From contig FN648686.1 of assembly GCA_000310025.1 (NCBI GenBank), positions 8,365 to 72,364 on the forward strand: a stretch of DNA of 64,000 bases, given 5' to 3'. Positions 22,151 to 33,600 of this stretch are shown here, one piece after another. Under the pieces are notes generated by a model. It worked only from the letters and a program-made list of their open reading frames with translations. It was not told where the DNA came from and did not search any database. Source of the DNA: Ectocarpus siliculosus (Eukaryota; Sar; Phaeophyceae; Ectocarpales; Ectocarpaceae). Position numbers and translations under genes: made by a program. Within the stretch, counting starts at the first letter, position 1. Every line of letters begins with the position of its first letter.

Positions 22151-23508
22151 GCAAAAGGAACAACCGAACGAGAATAGACGTAGCGACATCAAACGACGCA
22201 TACTCCGCTCTCAAGAGGGGGGCCTGGACAACTACATCTGCGAGTTTCTGGTCGACATATGGGAGAAGGGAGAGCTCATTGACGGCACGGAGGGCTTCGG
22301 TAATGGTGCTGACGGTTTCGACAACGGTTTATTTTGCGGTTACCTTGACATGGCGAACGCCCCTCCTTACGTGCCCGGTAGAAGAGACGACCCTACCGTC
22401 GCGTTTTGGAGCAAGGGCACGGACAGACTAGAATATACTGAGCACGCGTTCAAGGCGTGTTTGAAGGCCCATTTTCCGGTTATTTTTGAAGGAGATGACA
22501 CATACCGGTCCGTGATGGGAACCGCTTGCAAATCGGCTCTTGCAAGGAACCTGACAAGGATAGGGGGGCTTGGAGGGAGGAACGGCACGTCGATGTTCGG
22601 TGTGTCACCGTCATTCGTCGAGAGCTGGAACGAAGGGGTGATTGATGGCGACGAGCTTAAAAAGGCTTTCGGCACAAACCCCACGTGGACTACTCAGAAT
22701 TTCGAGGTGAGTGTCTCTCTCTCAGAGTTTTATCGTAGTGTACGTACAACGGTTGTTTCTTTTTTGTTGTTCAGTCCTCTGCTGCTGGTTAACGGGTGAG
22801 AGAGTAACTGGTGAAAGCGTTGCATGGTTAAAGCGTTGCAGATCGAAACACTTGTCGCTTAGGGTGAAGTTAGATCGTCTACAGGTTGTCTGCCATGTTT
22901 TGCGTTTATGCATCGTCTCCCGTGTACAGGAGGACGATAAGGTGGACGTTCTATCCTTCAATACCATCGAGTGCGTCGGAGCTTCGGACCTCGTTCGCAA
23001 CACCAGGATGGGGGGCTTGTGTCACCCAGATAGACCCCCCACGAGAGGGGGCGTCCTGACGGGGACGACGTCGGTGCGGGGAAAAAGCTGGTCAGGGAGC
23101 GAAGTAACGGCATTCGCCATGAGAACTGGTGGTGTAACCCACTCTCACGTAGATCCCCAGATGGTCCACGGGGAGCACTTGTACCTGCCGGCAGCTGGTA
23201 CCATGCGGTCCGTAAACCGGAGAGGCAGCGGCCCGGCGAAACGAGCCATTTTGATGTGTGCGCACGACATGGACCGAGTCGTGGATCTGCTGGGACTAGA
23301 CGTTAACAAACCTTCCTCTAGTCAATACACAGGGGCGATTGTAGATCTCGAGGGTCTGGCCACTCGGCTGAGGGTAAACAGCATCCGGTTCGTAGTTGTC
23401 GACTTTCCCGAGTATTGCTCGTACGCGATTCCCGCGAGATGCGCCCACATGTTCGTGACTCTTCGCCTAGTTGAATCATGCGCATGGCACCCAATCCTGA
23501 ACATTTAG
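22151..23508 (+). CDS. Two-exon gene fragment with a possible JmjC-like domain
   Basis: Exon A (about 22151-22706) starts after a pyrimidine-rich acceptor and ends at a donor, TTCGAG followed by GTGAGT. Exon B (22930-23508) follows the acceptor GTACAG and ends in a TAG stop. The 223-bp intron is phase 0 and the frame is continuous across it. Exon B contains GGVTHSHVDPQMVHGEHLYL and, about 90 residues later, YAIPARCAHMFVTLRLVES. The spacing and context of H-x-D and the distal H resemble the iron-binding triad of JmjC-type 2-oxoglutarate dioxygenases. This is a by-eye resemblance, not a domain hit. No start codon is assigned; an upstream exon is expected. Glycine-rich, weakly conserved-looking exon A is unrecognised. 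Confidence 0.5.
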
Positions 23509-24550
23509 CGTGGGGATATCGGGTTAAGATTTCTGCAAGTGTGTCTTTCTGGATGGGGGGGGTGGGGTGATTGGGTGGTGGGCGGTGGTGGGAGGCTGAC
23601 GCGTACATTACCGTCCTTTGGGTACCTTCTCTACATGGCCGTCTTGATGAAGAATAAAACACTAAAAAGGAGATGTTAGCCTCTACGTTGACCAAGGAGA
23701 CACACCCCTTCACTTCATGCCATTCATAAAACGCTGGACGTTTCCATTTTATCGCGACCGGGCTTTGCTGTGTTGGTCAGGTACCATCATCACCAGGGCG
23801 AGGCACCAGCACCACCACAGTGTCATGGCAGCCTTCTCAAATATTTTGTCGATTTATTGTGTACGCAGCCACATAGTTAGTAATGTAGAGGGGAAACCCG
23901 CGACAGTCGGACCGCAATATCTTCTTACGTACTTCTTGTCCTTTCGACGTGCGTGGTGGATGAATTAACGAATGGTGCCATGGTTTCTTTTTCATTATAT
24001 TATACCACACTCTACTGCTACTTCTTTCTGTGTTACTCCTGTACATATTATGCGGTGCCGGCGTTGTTGTTCGAGTATAAGACTGTACGAGAACTTCATT
24101 CAGCAAAAACAATTGTTGTCAAAAAAATCAATTGGGGAAGCAGCCGTGGGCACACGGCAATCTATTCATGTAGAGGGGAAACCGCGACAGTCGGATGAAA
24201 CCCCCCTTGCCTCCATCTAATACAATCCGTAACCCACCCAAGCCACTCGGTCCGGAACCATACGAAATGACCAATGCGATAATCCACCCCCTACGGAGTA
24301 CCACTACATCCGATCTTCGTCAACAGCTGGAACTTCTTCAATACATAGCTTGTCGAACAAGACAAATCTCCAGCCATCTAAATGCTGCATCAGTGGGAAA
24401 GAGCACCAGCGAACCCGGGATAACAAGTGTCTATGGACCTCACGCCTTCCCTTGTCGAAAACTAAAACACTTGCTTCGTTGGCCAACAACATATGACCGA
24501 ACAAGACGCGATCACCACTGGGATGTACGAAAATAAGATAATAAACCTCC
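23509..24550. other. No supportable gene; a short dispersed repeat
   Basis: The string TGTAGAGGGGAAAC followed by CGCGACAGTCGGA occurs at about 23884-23912 and again, with one base less, at about 24169-24196. Both copies read in the same direction, 285 bp apart. No domain-bearing frame was seen. Confidence 0.5.
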
Positions 24551-25150
24551 CTTCGATACGGGACACTTGTTACAACCAGCGTCCTCCCGACCAGCTTCCT
24601 CCCTCCGAGTCGTGGAGACAAACAAACAAAAAGAACAACCAACAACATCTGCTTCCAGATGGGGGAAGAACCCTTGGAACAAGGTATACCATTGTGCTAC
24701 CCCTCCTCTGCCCAAAGTCGGAAGCCGGACGTTCTACCAAACGCATATGTCAACGGCAATAGGTTCATTCTCCCGTGCAACCTCTAAAACCGAACATGGA
24801 CAATTGCGACAGCCACAAAACATTGTTATCTGGGCTAGGCCAATGACAAACAAAACTACTTCCTTCGATACGGGACAAGTGTTGCAACCAGCGTCCTCCC
24901 TTGGAGTCGTCATGGACACAGACAAACAAAACAAAATAAACAAAAAAACGAGAACAACGACCAACACCTGCTTCCAGATGGGGGCAGAACCCTAGGAACA
25001 ATATATGCGATTATGCTAAACCCCTCCCCACCAAAACCCGCAGGCTGGAGATTATACCAAACGCACAGGTCAACCGAATGTCGTTCATTATCCCGTGCAA
25101 CCACCACAAAGGAACATCGACAAACGCGACAGCCACTAGCCAATCTAATG
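24551..25150 (+). repeat. Diverged direct tandem duplication, 312-bp period
   Basis: Copy 1 starts at 24551 and copy 2 at 24863, both with CTTCGATACGGGACA. They share ordered blocks: CAACCAGCGTCCTCCC, a run of AACAAAC, TGCTTCCAGATGGGGG, ACCAAACGCA, TCCCGTGCAACC and GCGACAGCCAC. Divergence and indels are substantial, so the duplication is old. No coding function is apparent. Confidence 0.85.
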
Positions 25151-25853
25151 TGGGGAATCAACCCGACGAGAGCGTACGGAAAAAGAAAAAGTTCACATAA
25201 CATAGAGAAGACGTACGTACGAACTCACTGATTTACCGCAATCCAAACTAGCGCACGACGAGGCGACTTTGATTATCCCATACTTCACGGTGAGACCAAT
25301 AAGCTGTAAACTCAAGCGCTTCGAACGCCCCATTGCCCAACGCCGAGGATACTCAGCAAACTCAACACTTCCTGCGCGCCAGGCCGTTCCCAACAATGAC
25401 GTGTCGGATGCGCCTCTTATTGACGTCCGTCCACGGCTATTACGAGCCACAAACAAACCTGGGTAGCATCCAAACCACATTTGCGTAGCGAATAACTCCC
25501 AAGAGATAAATACGGCCACACTAGAAATGCCACAAGGAGACGAGAGTCTGCCAGAGGCACGGAGAACACGTTGACCGTCCCAGCACTTCCACGGCAAGGG
25601 TGTCGTAGCCCTTGTGCATTCGCTCTACTAAATGTGTGGCTAACCCTTCCTAGCGGCTTTGATGGGATGGTCGTTGTCGTATCCCTCGAACGCGGCGAAC
25701 TCTTTCAACCACCTGTACACATTGCGGGCCGCAATGGGCGTAAGCGCTTAACCCATGACATGTTTAAGGTGGTCGAGTACGGTAACAGTTTAAAATACGA
25801 CAACAGGGTGGACTTAAAACTACACGACCACGCCGTCGATGGTTGTTACATTG
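25151..25853. other. No supportable gene
   Basis: Overlapping frames on both strands (25193-25597 minus, 25571-26005 plus) have no recognised domain. A terminal exon of the 28456-25854 minus-strand gene may lie here, but no clear acceptor was chosen. Confidence 0.35.
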
Positions 25854-28456
25854 CTACACCTGCGTGTGTTCGAAGCAACGCAACCGAACACTCAGCAGTC
25901 TACAGTAGATACATAACGTGTTCGACCAAAACGCTGAACGAATACAGGAAACATGGCAAAAATCGAACCTTGTCATCGTCGTGTACGCAATGCCTGCAGC
26001 ATTGAGATACTTGAGCCGGTCATGCAGCTTCTTGCCGGTGCGGGTTCTGCTGCATTCGCGGTACGCCCTGACAACCCGGCGCAGTCCTCCCACAGTCCGG
26101 CTCATCTCGAACTCAAGCTTCGCCGCCCGAAGCTTTGCCAAGGGCTCGTCTGCGGAACCAAGCCGTCGGGGTGAGCATTATCGTTTGACAAATTAGGCAT
26201 CTAACAAGGTGTGGATTGGTGAGCTTCAATAAATACAAAGGTCCGCAGAAGTGGGTCGTCAGGGTCGGCATCAACGACTACCTACAACACAGAGCCGCGG
26301 CAAACTACGAGTTTGAAATTTCGAGGAAATCCGTAGGGGCGTTCAGACCGCAGATCGAAGACACGCAGAAAACTGAAACGAAAACCCATCTTCAACATCC
26401 GACAAACAGACTACGGTAACTCGTGTACTCACCACCCTCGAAGACATCGCCCTTGGGGTCCGTCGCAGCGTCCGTGGATTGCTGCCTAGCCCCACTGCCC
26501 GTTGAGCTGCCCATGTCCTTCAGGCGGGATTCCGACCGGGATCGTCCCTGTCGTGGGCTGTGCTGACGGCTATCTCCCGAGGGCGACCGGGCAGGATACC
26601 CACCCGCGCCACCGCCGCCGTCGCGATCGCTACTCCTGTGACGTCCGCGGGTGTCTCTTGGAGTGTCCTTCAGGCTGCGGCGCTGTCGGCTTGGCGAGCG
26701 CTCCCTACTGTACCACTCGTTGTGACCGTAGGAGGACGGATGGCGGTAGGAGCGCGGGCGACTGTAAGAGCGTTGGCGGTGGTGCGGCCGATGACGACTG
26801 TCCCTCCTGCTTCCGTTGATCCGTGAGTGCCTGGATCCTGAGCGCGAACGGGAGTACCGGGAATATTCGTACCTTCCCTGATAGCGCCTTTCGTCGTCTT
26901 CGTAGCGACCGGCGTAGTGCCTACGGTTCGATCGAGAACGCGACCGCGAGTAGCGCCTGGAAACCCCCTTTCTCCTGCCGCCGCCGTCCCTCGGGCGACT
27001 GCCGTGACGGCCCCTGCTCGAGCCTGGGCTACGGTAACGGCCCCTCCCGTTGCTCCCGCTACGGTGGCGTCCACGGTCGCCGTCGGGTGACCGCGACCGG
27101 TATGTGCTCGTGCCTCCCCGCCTTCCGGAGCGACTGTCCGACCTCTCCCTGTAGGTAGACGAACGTCCCTGCCGCCCTGGAGAGAGAGGGGGAGTCTCCG
27201 TGGCGCCGTTAGGCCCGAGTGTGGCCGATTGGCTGTTGACGCCCCCTTCATGCTGGTCTAACCCGTGCGCGGGCCGCATTTTCGTGCCGTCACCCGGCAC
27301 AGCAGTACTCGGCCCTCCGGTATTGGGCGTCTTAGAGGGAAGGTGCTTCGCTAGTTCGGCCTGGTGGATGGAAGTTGGAAGGTAGGGGCGTAAAAATAGA
27401 GCACAGGATAAGACGAAAACAATTCGACGTCCTCGTGTACTTAGGAAGCATGTACCGACTAAACGGCAGAGAGAGACAGGCAGGCCCACCGTAAGGGATG
27501 TTGTACTACTCAACGTTATGGACTTAAACTTGAGCAGGCGGTTTGGCATGACATGTCACCCTTAGGAGGCAGGGCCGCAAACGGGAATCACTTATGAAGC
27601 AGGCAACCGAACCACCAGACTTCTTGAGCTAACCCTATCATCACCTGCAATGCGTCGTCGTTTGCCTTCCTCACGTCCGCACGCTCGCCTTGCCTGCTCT
27701 GCTTCTTCGTACGACTATTGTAGAGTGCGTCCCACTTCTTGTCTTTCTCGGCCAACAGAACCTCCATGGCCTTCTCCCTGGCATCCTTCTCAGCCTCTGT
27801 TTCCTTCGCACGAGGAACTGGCTTGCCCTTTTTGCCCTTGCCTTTCGCAGCCGAAGTCGAACCAGCTGCGGCCTTCCGCTTAACAGGCGCCCCCCCCCGG
27901 TTTATCTTCACCGAAGCAGGCGCCTTCGATGAACCGGCCTTACTCTTACCAGGCGCACCGCCGCCATTCTTCTTCGCCGAGGCGGATGGGCCCCTCACCG
28001 TTGCGGGCTTGCTCTTCGCCGGCCGCCTTCCTGCCGGCTTGCCTGTGGCGTCCGACACCTCCACAGACTCGACGGACGACGACGGGCAGAGGGTTTTAGC
28101 GGTCTGCCCGCTCGGCTCGTCTTTGTGGCACGCTCCGGCATGATCTCAACGTCCGAGTCCCAACCCAACGTATCTGACTCCTGTTGCGCCGTCCTCGCCG
28201 CAGGTTTGCGGCCAACAGGAGGCCTCCCGGGCCTACCCCGGCTGTTGGCGACGAAAAGCTCGTTGCAGAAGTCGTCGTCCTCATCCTCTTCCTCTTCCTC
28301 CTCCTCCTCCTCCTCCTCCTCCTCCTCCTCCTCATCCCCCTGTTCCTCTTCCTCTACCGACTTCGTGTCTCTAGCACCGTCTAGCCCGCTGCCCTCGTAA
28401 TCCCTAGAGTGACGCACGTGCCCGAGGGTGCTCCTGGGCGGCTGTAATTGCTTCAT
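25854..28456 (-). CDS. RS-rich nuclear protein gene with acidic run and AT-hook-like motifs
   Basis: Three consecutive minus-strand exons join in phase. Exon 1 runs from about 28456 (ATG) to 27645, then GTGATG. Exon 2 is 27360-26433, after a pyrimidine-rich acceptor and before GTGAGT. Exon 3 starts at 26149. The introns are 284 and 283 bp, phases 0 and 1. The product has a run of about 20 Glu/Asp, SRGRPGRPPVGRKP (AT-hook-like), a Lys/Ala-rich stretch, a helical KKWDALYNSRTKKQ segment, and a long Arg/Ser domain typical of SR-type RNA-processing factors. A helical C-terminal part follows with RAAKLEFEMSRTVGGLRRVV. Within exon 1 the frame shifts near 28060-28140, so a small indel, an assembly error or a tiny intron must be there. 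The 3' end is uncertain. No RRM is visible. Its role in splicing or chromatin is inferred from composition only. Confidence 0.55.
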
Positions 28457-29110
28457 GTCTGGGCCGTTCAAAGGAGAGATATAAACAGAATAGACGAAAC
28501 GGGACGATTGTAATCACTAAAGGTTGCTACATAGGGGATGGGGTGGGGGTCCTTCTTTGCGTTTAGAGGCATCACGGTGTACATGTTCTCGAGCAAGTTC
28601 ACTGGCTTGTCGATGCAAAAACGAAGCGTGTTCTGTGGTTAGGGTTAGGACGAGCAGGGTGGAGGGAGACACCCGCCACGGGAGATAACAACAGGAGCAT
28701 GTGACTTACACCTTAAAGGGCCCAAACCTTAGCTAAACGTGGACCGGAGGTGAAGATAAACGGATTTTTTTTATATTTCGTCAAACGATGTACATGAAGA
28801 TGTTAACACACAAACACACACACACACACACACACACCACACCACCAGCGAGCGTCGATTTGCATGGCTCGGAGAAATGGGCGTGCTTACACCGTTAGGA
28901 CCTTCTGAAAAACAGGAAGATGGATGCGGGAGCGAGTTGCAAAGCACAGGGGTTGTGCACATTAAGCTTAACCTACCGGATTGGGGTGTTGGGGGTAACA
29001 TGCGGGTTGATCGGCCCTAATAAATACGACTGTTTCAGTTATCAATAGCTGGGAAAGCAGATCGGGGCCCACTAACGCGCTCCCCCTATACGCACAACCA
29101 AACATGATGC
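28457..29110. other. Upstream region of the RS-rich gene; (CA)n microsatellite
   Basis: A (CA)n tract lies at about 28808-28837. No gene was recognised. This stretch separates the 3' LTR of the large retroelement from the minus-strand RS-rich gene, so the LTR sits about 0.65 kb upstream of that gene and in the same orientation. Confidence 0.5.
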
Positions 29111-29114
29111 GGAA

Positions 29115-29423
29115 TGTAATGGTATTTGACCCCTTCCTTCAGAATCAATCACCTTTGAGCTGTGTGGAACTCTCTTGTCCGACCACAGTAGCAGGTTGTT
29201 GTTGCTTTCCGTTGTTCTCTTTCTCTTGATTAACGCTTTCCAAGCCAACTCACAATATCCCACGCACACGCGATCATAGATCACCTGTACGCACACACTG
29301 AACAGAAGGGCACATGTCTCGGCATAAAGCCCTGATCTAGCATGACGTCACGTCTTATCATCCGACGGCGCCAAATAACCATGATCAACCACGATCACTT
29401 GTCTACCTCCAAATACCATAACA
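29115..29423 (-). repeat. 3' LTR of the complete retroelement
   Basis: Read on the minus strand it begins TGTTATGGTATTTGG and ends ACCATTACA. It matches the 5' LTR over its whole length except for one base near the end (TGTAAT here against TGCAAT at 42209 on the plus strand). The palindrome TGACGTCA lies at 29343-29350. Confidence 0.97.
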
Positions 29424-29427
29424 ATAG

Positions 29428-29435
29428 CCCACCCT
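29428..29435 (-). promoter_or_regulatory. Candidate polypurine tract
   Basis: AGGGTGGG on the minus strand lies four bases upstream of the 3' LTR. The same ACTCAGGGTGGG precedes the LTR of the truncated copy at 8970. It is the best candidate for plus-strand DNA priming, though short and separated from the LTR by a few bases. Confidence 0.5.
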
Positions 29436-30609
29436 GAGTGGACGTAGATGCAGATACAGAAGCAAACCTCGGAGGGACTCTAGTCAATCAAGAGGATTGC
29501 GGGATGGATCGAAGATACGACAACTCAAAACCGTCACCCGCACCTCTCCGTTAACCAAGCCAAAGAAGCGGAACCAAGAAAGAAGAAAACAAAGAAGCCG
29601 GAGCGGCAAAGTCGGTAGATGAATTCGGAAAAAGGCACATGGGTGCGAAAAATATCCAAAACATCCGAACCGAAAAGACCATAACACGAAGTAACGAAAT
29701 CGTGAAGAGAAAATCACAAACGATCTCGTACGGATGAACCGATCGAATACGCAATCAAGTAAGCCAGAACCTTACGGGAAGGGGGGCTACGATGCGATCG
29801 AGTGCTGAAATGTAAACATAAAGAATAAGAAACGAAAACCGAGCCTGCAAAGGATCAAACGACATGGAAAACCGTTAGGGGTCGACCAAAATCGAGAAAA
29901 GCAGGGAAAGAGGGGGTTTCCGGGGAACGTAAACAACGGCCAAAGAAAAGGACAGGAACCAACGCCAAAAACAACGTTCGCATGTCACGATACAACGTGC
30001 TTGCGATCGGGGTGGGGCGAGGAAAACAATCCTACTGGGACGTCAAGGCCAATTGCAGGAAGATAAATGCTAAAGAAAGTATCCAGATGGAACACGTTGG
30101 CCGTGGCATGCAATAGAAGCACTGGCGGAACGTTGGACCATAAAATATGCAAAGCAAACCATAGGGGGGGGAGTTAAATGATGCACCAAATTTGGGTGTC
30201 ACCGCAATTAATGACGAACCTAGGTCGCATTGAAAAATAGGTAAAGGGGAGCGAAAACTTTCGACAACCGACCGAGGAGTGACAAACGGGGAGCGAAAGT
30301 ACGCAACACAAAAGCAAGAGCCAGTCTCAAAGAGATTGAGAGGGCGAGCGGAAAGCATAAAGGAGCAATAGCCAGTCTCGAAATATTCGAGAGGGCGAGC
30401 TAGAAACATGCAGAAGCAATAGCCAGTCTCGAAATATTCGAGAGGGCGAGCTAGAAACATGCAGAAGCAATAGCCAGTCTCGAAAATAGATCGAGAGGGC
30501 GAGCTAGAAACATACAGACAAACATACATAAACACAAACATGTAACACACAAACATATACACATACATATACATACACATAAAACAAGGAAAACAAGGCA
30601 ACAGTGCTA
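29436..30609 (-). other. 3' noncoding region of the retroelement
   Basis: This is the 1.2 kb between the end of Pol and the PPT. Minus-strand frames here (30032-30601 and 29484-29717) have a strange Cys/Phe/Tyr-rich composition. They are partly shared with the truncated copy at 7925-9279, so the sequence is a family feature. Long coding function is doubtful because the first frame lies mainly in tandem repeats. Confidence 0.6.
30316..30520 (-). repeat. 51-bp tandem repeats in the element's 3' region
   Basis: About four copies: two identical units of 51 bp at 30370-30420 and 30421-30471, flanked by a degenerate copy on each side. Each contains AGCCAGTCTCGAAATATTCG and GAGAGGGCGAGC. The truncated plus-strand copy near 7930-8060 has two or three diverged units of the same repeat. 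Confidence 0.9.
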
Positions 30610-33600
30610 TCAGGCATCTATAGCCGTACCACGCGACTCGTCTACATTGCGTAAGATACCTCGCATGAAGGGACTACTTCGGTGCAGCTGAAGGCACCAA
30701 GAACCACAAACAGCTCCCAAAGCTGTCGTGTAGCGCGAAGGGGAGAGGGTGATCTTGACAGGTCCAGGGTCATCCAGGAAGCGAACGACGAAGACGTTTG
30801 TAGTTGGAGTATGTCCGGAGATTTTCCCTAGCCACCATAGAGCGTCTTGAGCCTTGTACCAGAAGTGTGCGCCAACAGGCAGCACGGTGTTGCGAAAACG
30901 GCGGGCCCAAACATCGCGGGGAACATATTCGTACCCGGGCGACGAGGACCGCTCGCCTTTCATGCGAGACAGTTCACGTTCCGCTGGGCCAATGCGCATG
31001 CGACGATACAGACGGTTAGTCTGCCGGTGTTGGTCGGGTGTACCAGCCCAATACAGAAGAATCTGTTTTCGGGAGTGTTGGAGGTCCATTTCTCGTTCCC
31101 ACGAGGGCCGCAGAAGACCTTTCCAGTGGGTCTCGTACATGACTGCGATAACGCCGCCACGTCCTCGAACCGACTGGTGTCCCGTGATTTTCTCAACCTC
31201 GAGCCTGCGGACAGGCGCCGAAACATCGTCCGCGGTAACATGGTACGGCGGAGACTTCGTCGTGAAGTTGTTGAGAACATACTGCGTGAGGCCTGCAGGC
31301 AAGAACCGAGGCATGTCGTCACTATCGTGCGGGTTCGCACACGGTTTGCAACGAGCGACAGAAACTCGGCGCTTGGCATCCACTCCGGGCATATCGGAGG
31401 GAAGATCCAAAAACAGGAGCTTGTCAGCCATCGGGCTGCCATCGGGAGCCTTGTTGCAAGGACCGACTGCTAGGATTTTAAAAGGACCTGCCCAATTCAA
31501 GGACAGCTTCTTCTTGAGTACCTGGGAGTCAGCGTCTGCGCGGGCCTTGGAAGTGAGTTTGGCACCTTGGCGGATGGTAGCCAAATGGTTGTAGACCCAC
31601 ACCCAACCACCGGTAGCGTAAACGGGTAGTTTGTGTAAGGCATCAGACAGTTTCGAGTTCCGTCTTTCCATACGGGAAACTGTGAGTTCGTGTTGTTCAC
31701 GCACTAGCTCGTAGGAGCGCCGTTGCCGATCGGCGGCAAGGTTGCAATACTCGAGCTGATCGCGGGCAAGCGACTGGTGACCACGAGCGTAAATGTTGTC
31801 AAAAACGGTCAGTGGAAACCTGGGAAGGCGCGCCATATGCACCTCATTGGGCGCCAATCCTGTGGCAGCGCTAACGGAGTTGTTGTACGCGAATTCAACA
31901 TGAGGGAGATGAATGTCCCAATCATCTTGTCGTTCGTTCACAACCATTGCCAGCATCTGGGCCATGGTGTGGTTCGCGCGCTCAACTCCTCCGTTGCCGC
32001 TAGGGTGGTACGCGCTCGTCGTAATTTTTCGGACGCGTAGCAATTTTAGGATGGCAACCGACAGTTTGGAGCAAAACTGCAATCCGTTGTCAGAAAGAAT
32101 GCTGAGGGGGCATCCCCAAACAGGCATGTATTTATTGACAAGGACGTCAGCTGTACCTTCAGCGGTGAACTCGGCGTCAGTCACTGCGTACATATTGGCT
32201 CTCCGACTGAAACGGTCAGTGACTAGCAAAATATACGAGAAACCTCGCGGAGTTGTGGGAAGCGGACCAAAATAGTCGACGCTAATCGCGACCCCTGGTG
32301 CCGAAGGCAGAGGGATCGTGAGAATCGGCCAGCGAATAGTCTGGCGCGCAGTTTTGCGGGCCTGACATTTCAAACATCGCCGAATCCACCAACGAGTACT
32401 GATACTCATCCCAATCCACCAGTAAAACCTCTCAAGCAAGCTGAGCGTGCGAGCGGTACCAAGGTGGCAGAGGGCGTTGGCATGACAAGCTTGCATGACC
32501 CAAGGTCGCATTAACATGGGCACGTAAATACGAGTGGGTTCGTCATTCAACAGACGTGCAGCTCGTCCTCCGGGACGGTTAGAAGAGACCGGGGGCTTGG
32601 TATTCTTTCGTACCAAGAGGCAAAGGCCATCGTCAGTGACGAGGCGTCCTTTATCTGCAAGCTCTCGAATATCCTCCAACGAGGGTCTATGCCTGGAGTG
32701 ATATGACACTCTGGCAAAGAAATCGACAGGTAGACTCTGAGGGCGTTTGAGGAGAATGTAGCGGATGGTGGCTTCACACACCGGCTCTTTCTGCTGTTCC
32801 CGCGCCCAATCGGCACGCGTGTAGCGTTCGACGGACTGACGGAATTCTAACTCTGCAGGATTGAGGACCATGGAATCCACTGCGGGCGTTGCCTTACCAG
32901 CTGCAGCAGCCGGTTGTGACAAACCCAACAGAGGACCCGTAGGGGCGTCGGTAACCGTCTCCGGCGGTGCTATAGGCACCGTTGGGACAGGTTCGACAGC
33001 AGGCTCAGGCGTGGTGGCAGCTGGTGTCACTCGTGTTTGACGACGAGAAGCGCCTGCACGCGGAACGTGTGGGGGGATCGACAAATCAGGACCGAAACCG
33101 TAGTTTACATCGGGTTGAGGCTGACCCGCAGCAGCCGCGGTTCGGCGACGCGTACGAGTAGAGATCAGTTCCGACGGATCAATACGATGCGGTTGCAACC
33201 GAGAGGTCGAAGGCGGCGGCAATGAGTCGGCGGCATCCAAACGATCAGAGTGGGAGCCGGCGTCGACAGTTGCGGTCGCATGAGACACGACAGGGGGCAA
33301 CCGAGAGTTATCGTCGGCGGTCTGTGTGTCGTGGACAGGGAGCGCAAATGCAGCTGTATCCGTGTGGGGTCGCGCAGACGGTCCGTAAACCGTGGCGGCG
33401 TCCCTATACAATGGTCTAATCGGAGACACAACAGGAGAAGCTGAAGACCGGAGTGCCGGCACAGCGCCCTGTATTTTCTGGGTTGCAGCGGAAGTAACCT
33501 CAGGCACCGCAAATACGGAGTGGTCGGTGCAAGACAATGCACGATCGTCCGCAAGGTGTCGCAAAGGTCCTCGCGCATTGACGTACGGAAAAACACGAGC

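Noticed and set aside
30032-30601. 189-codon ORF after Pol as an envelope or accessory protein
   Set aside because: Most of it is translation of 51-bp tandem repeats, and the related copy does not keep it intact; no signal peptide plus ectodomain layout is visible.
30804-31594. Plus-strand ORFs opposite Pol
   Set aside because: Antisense shadows of the intact 1832-codon Pol frame.
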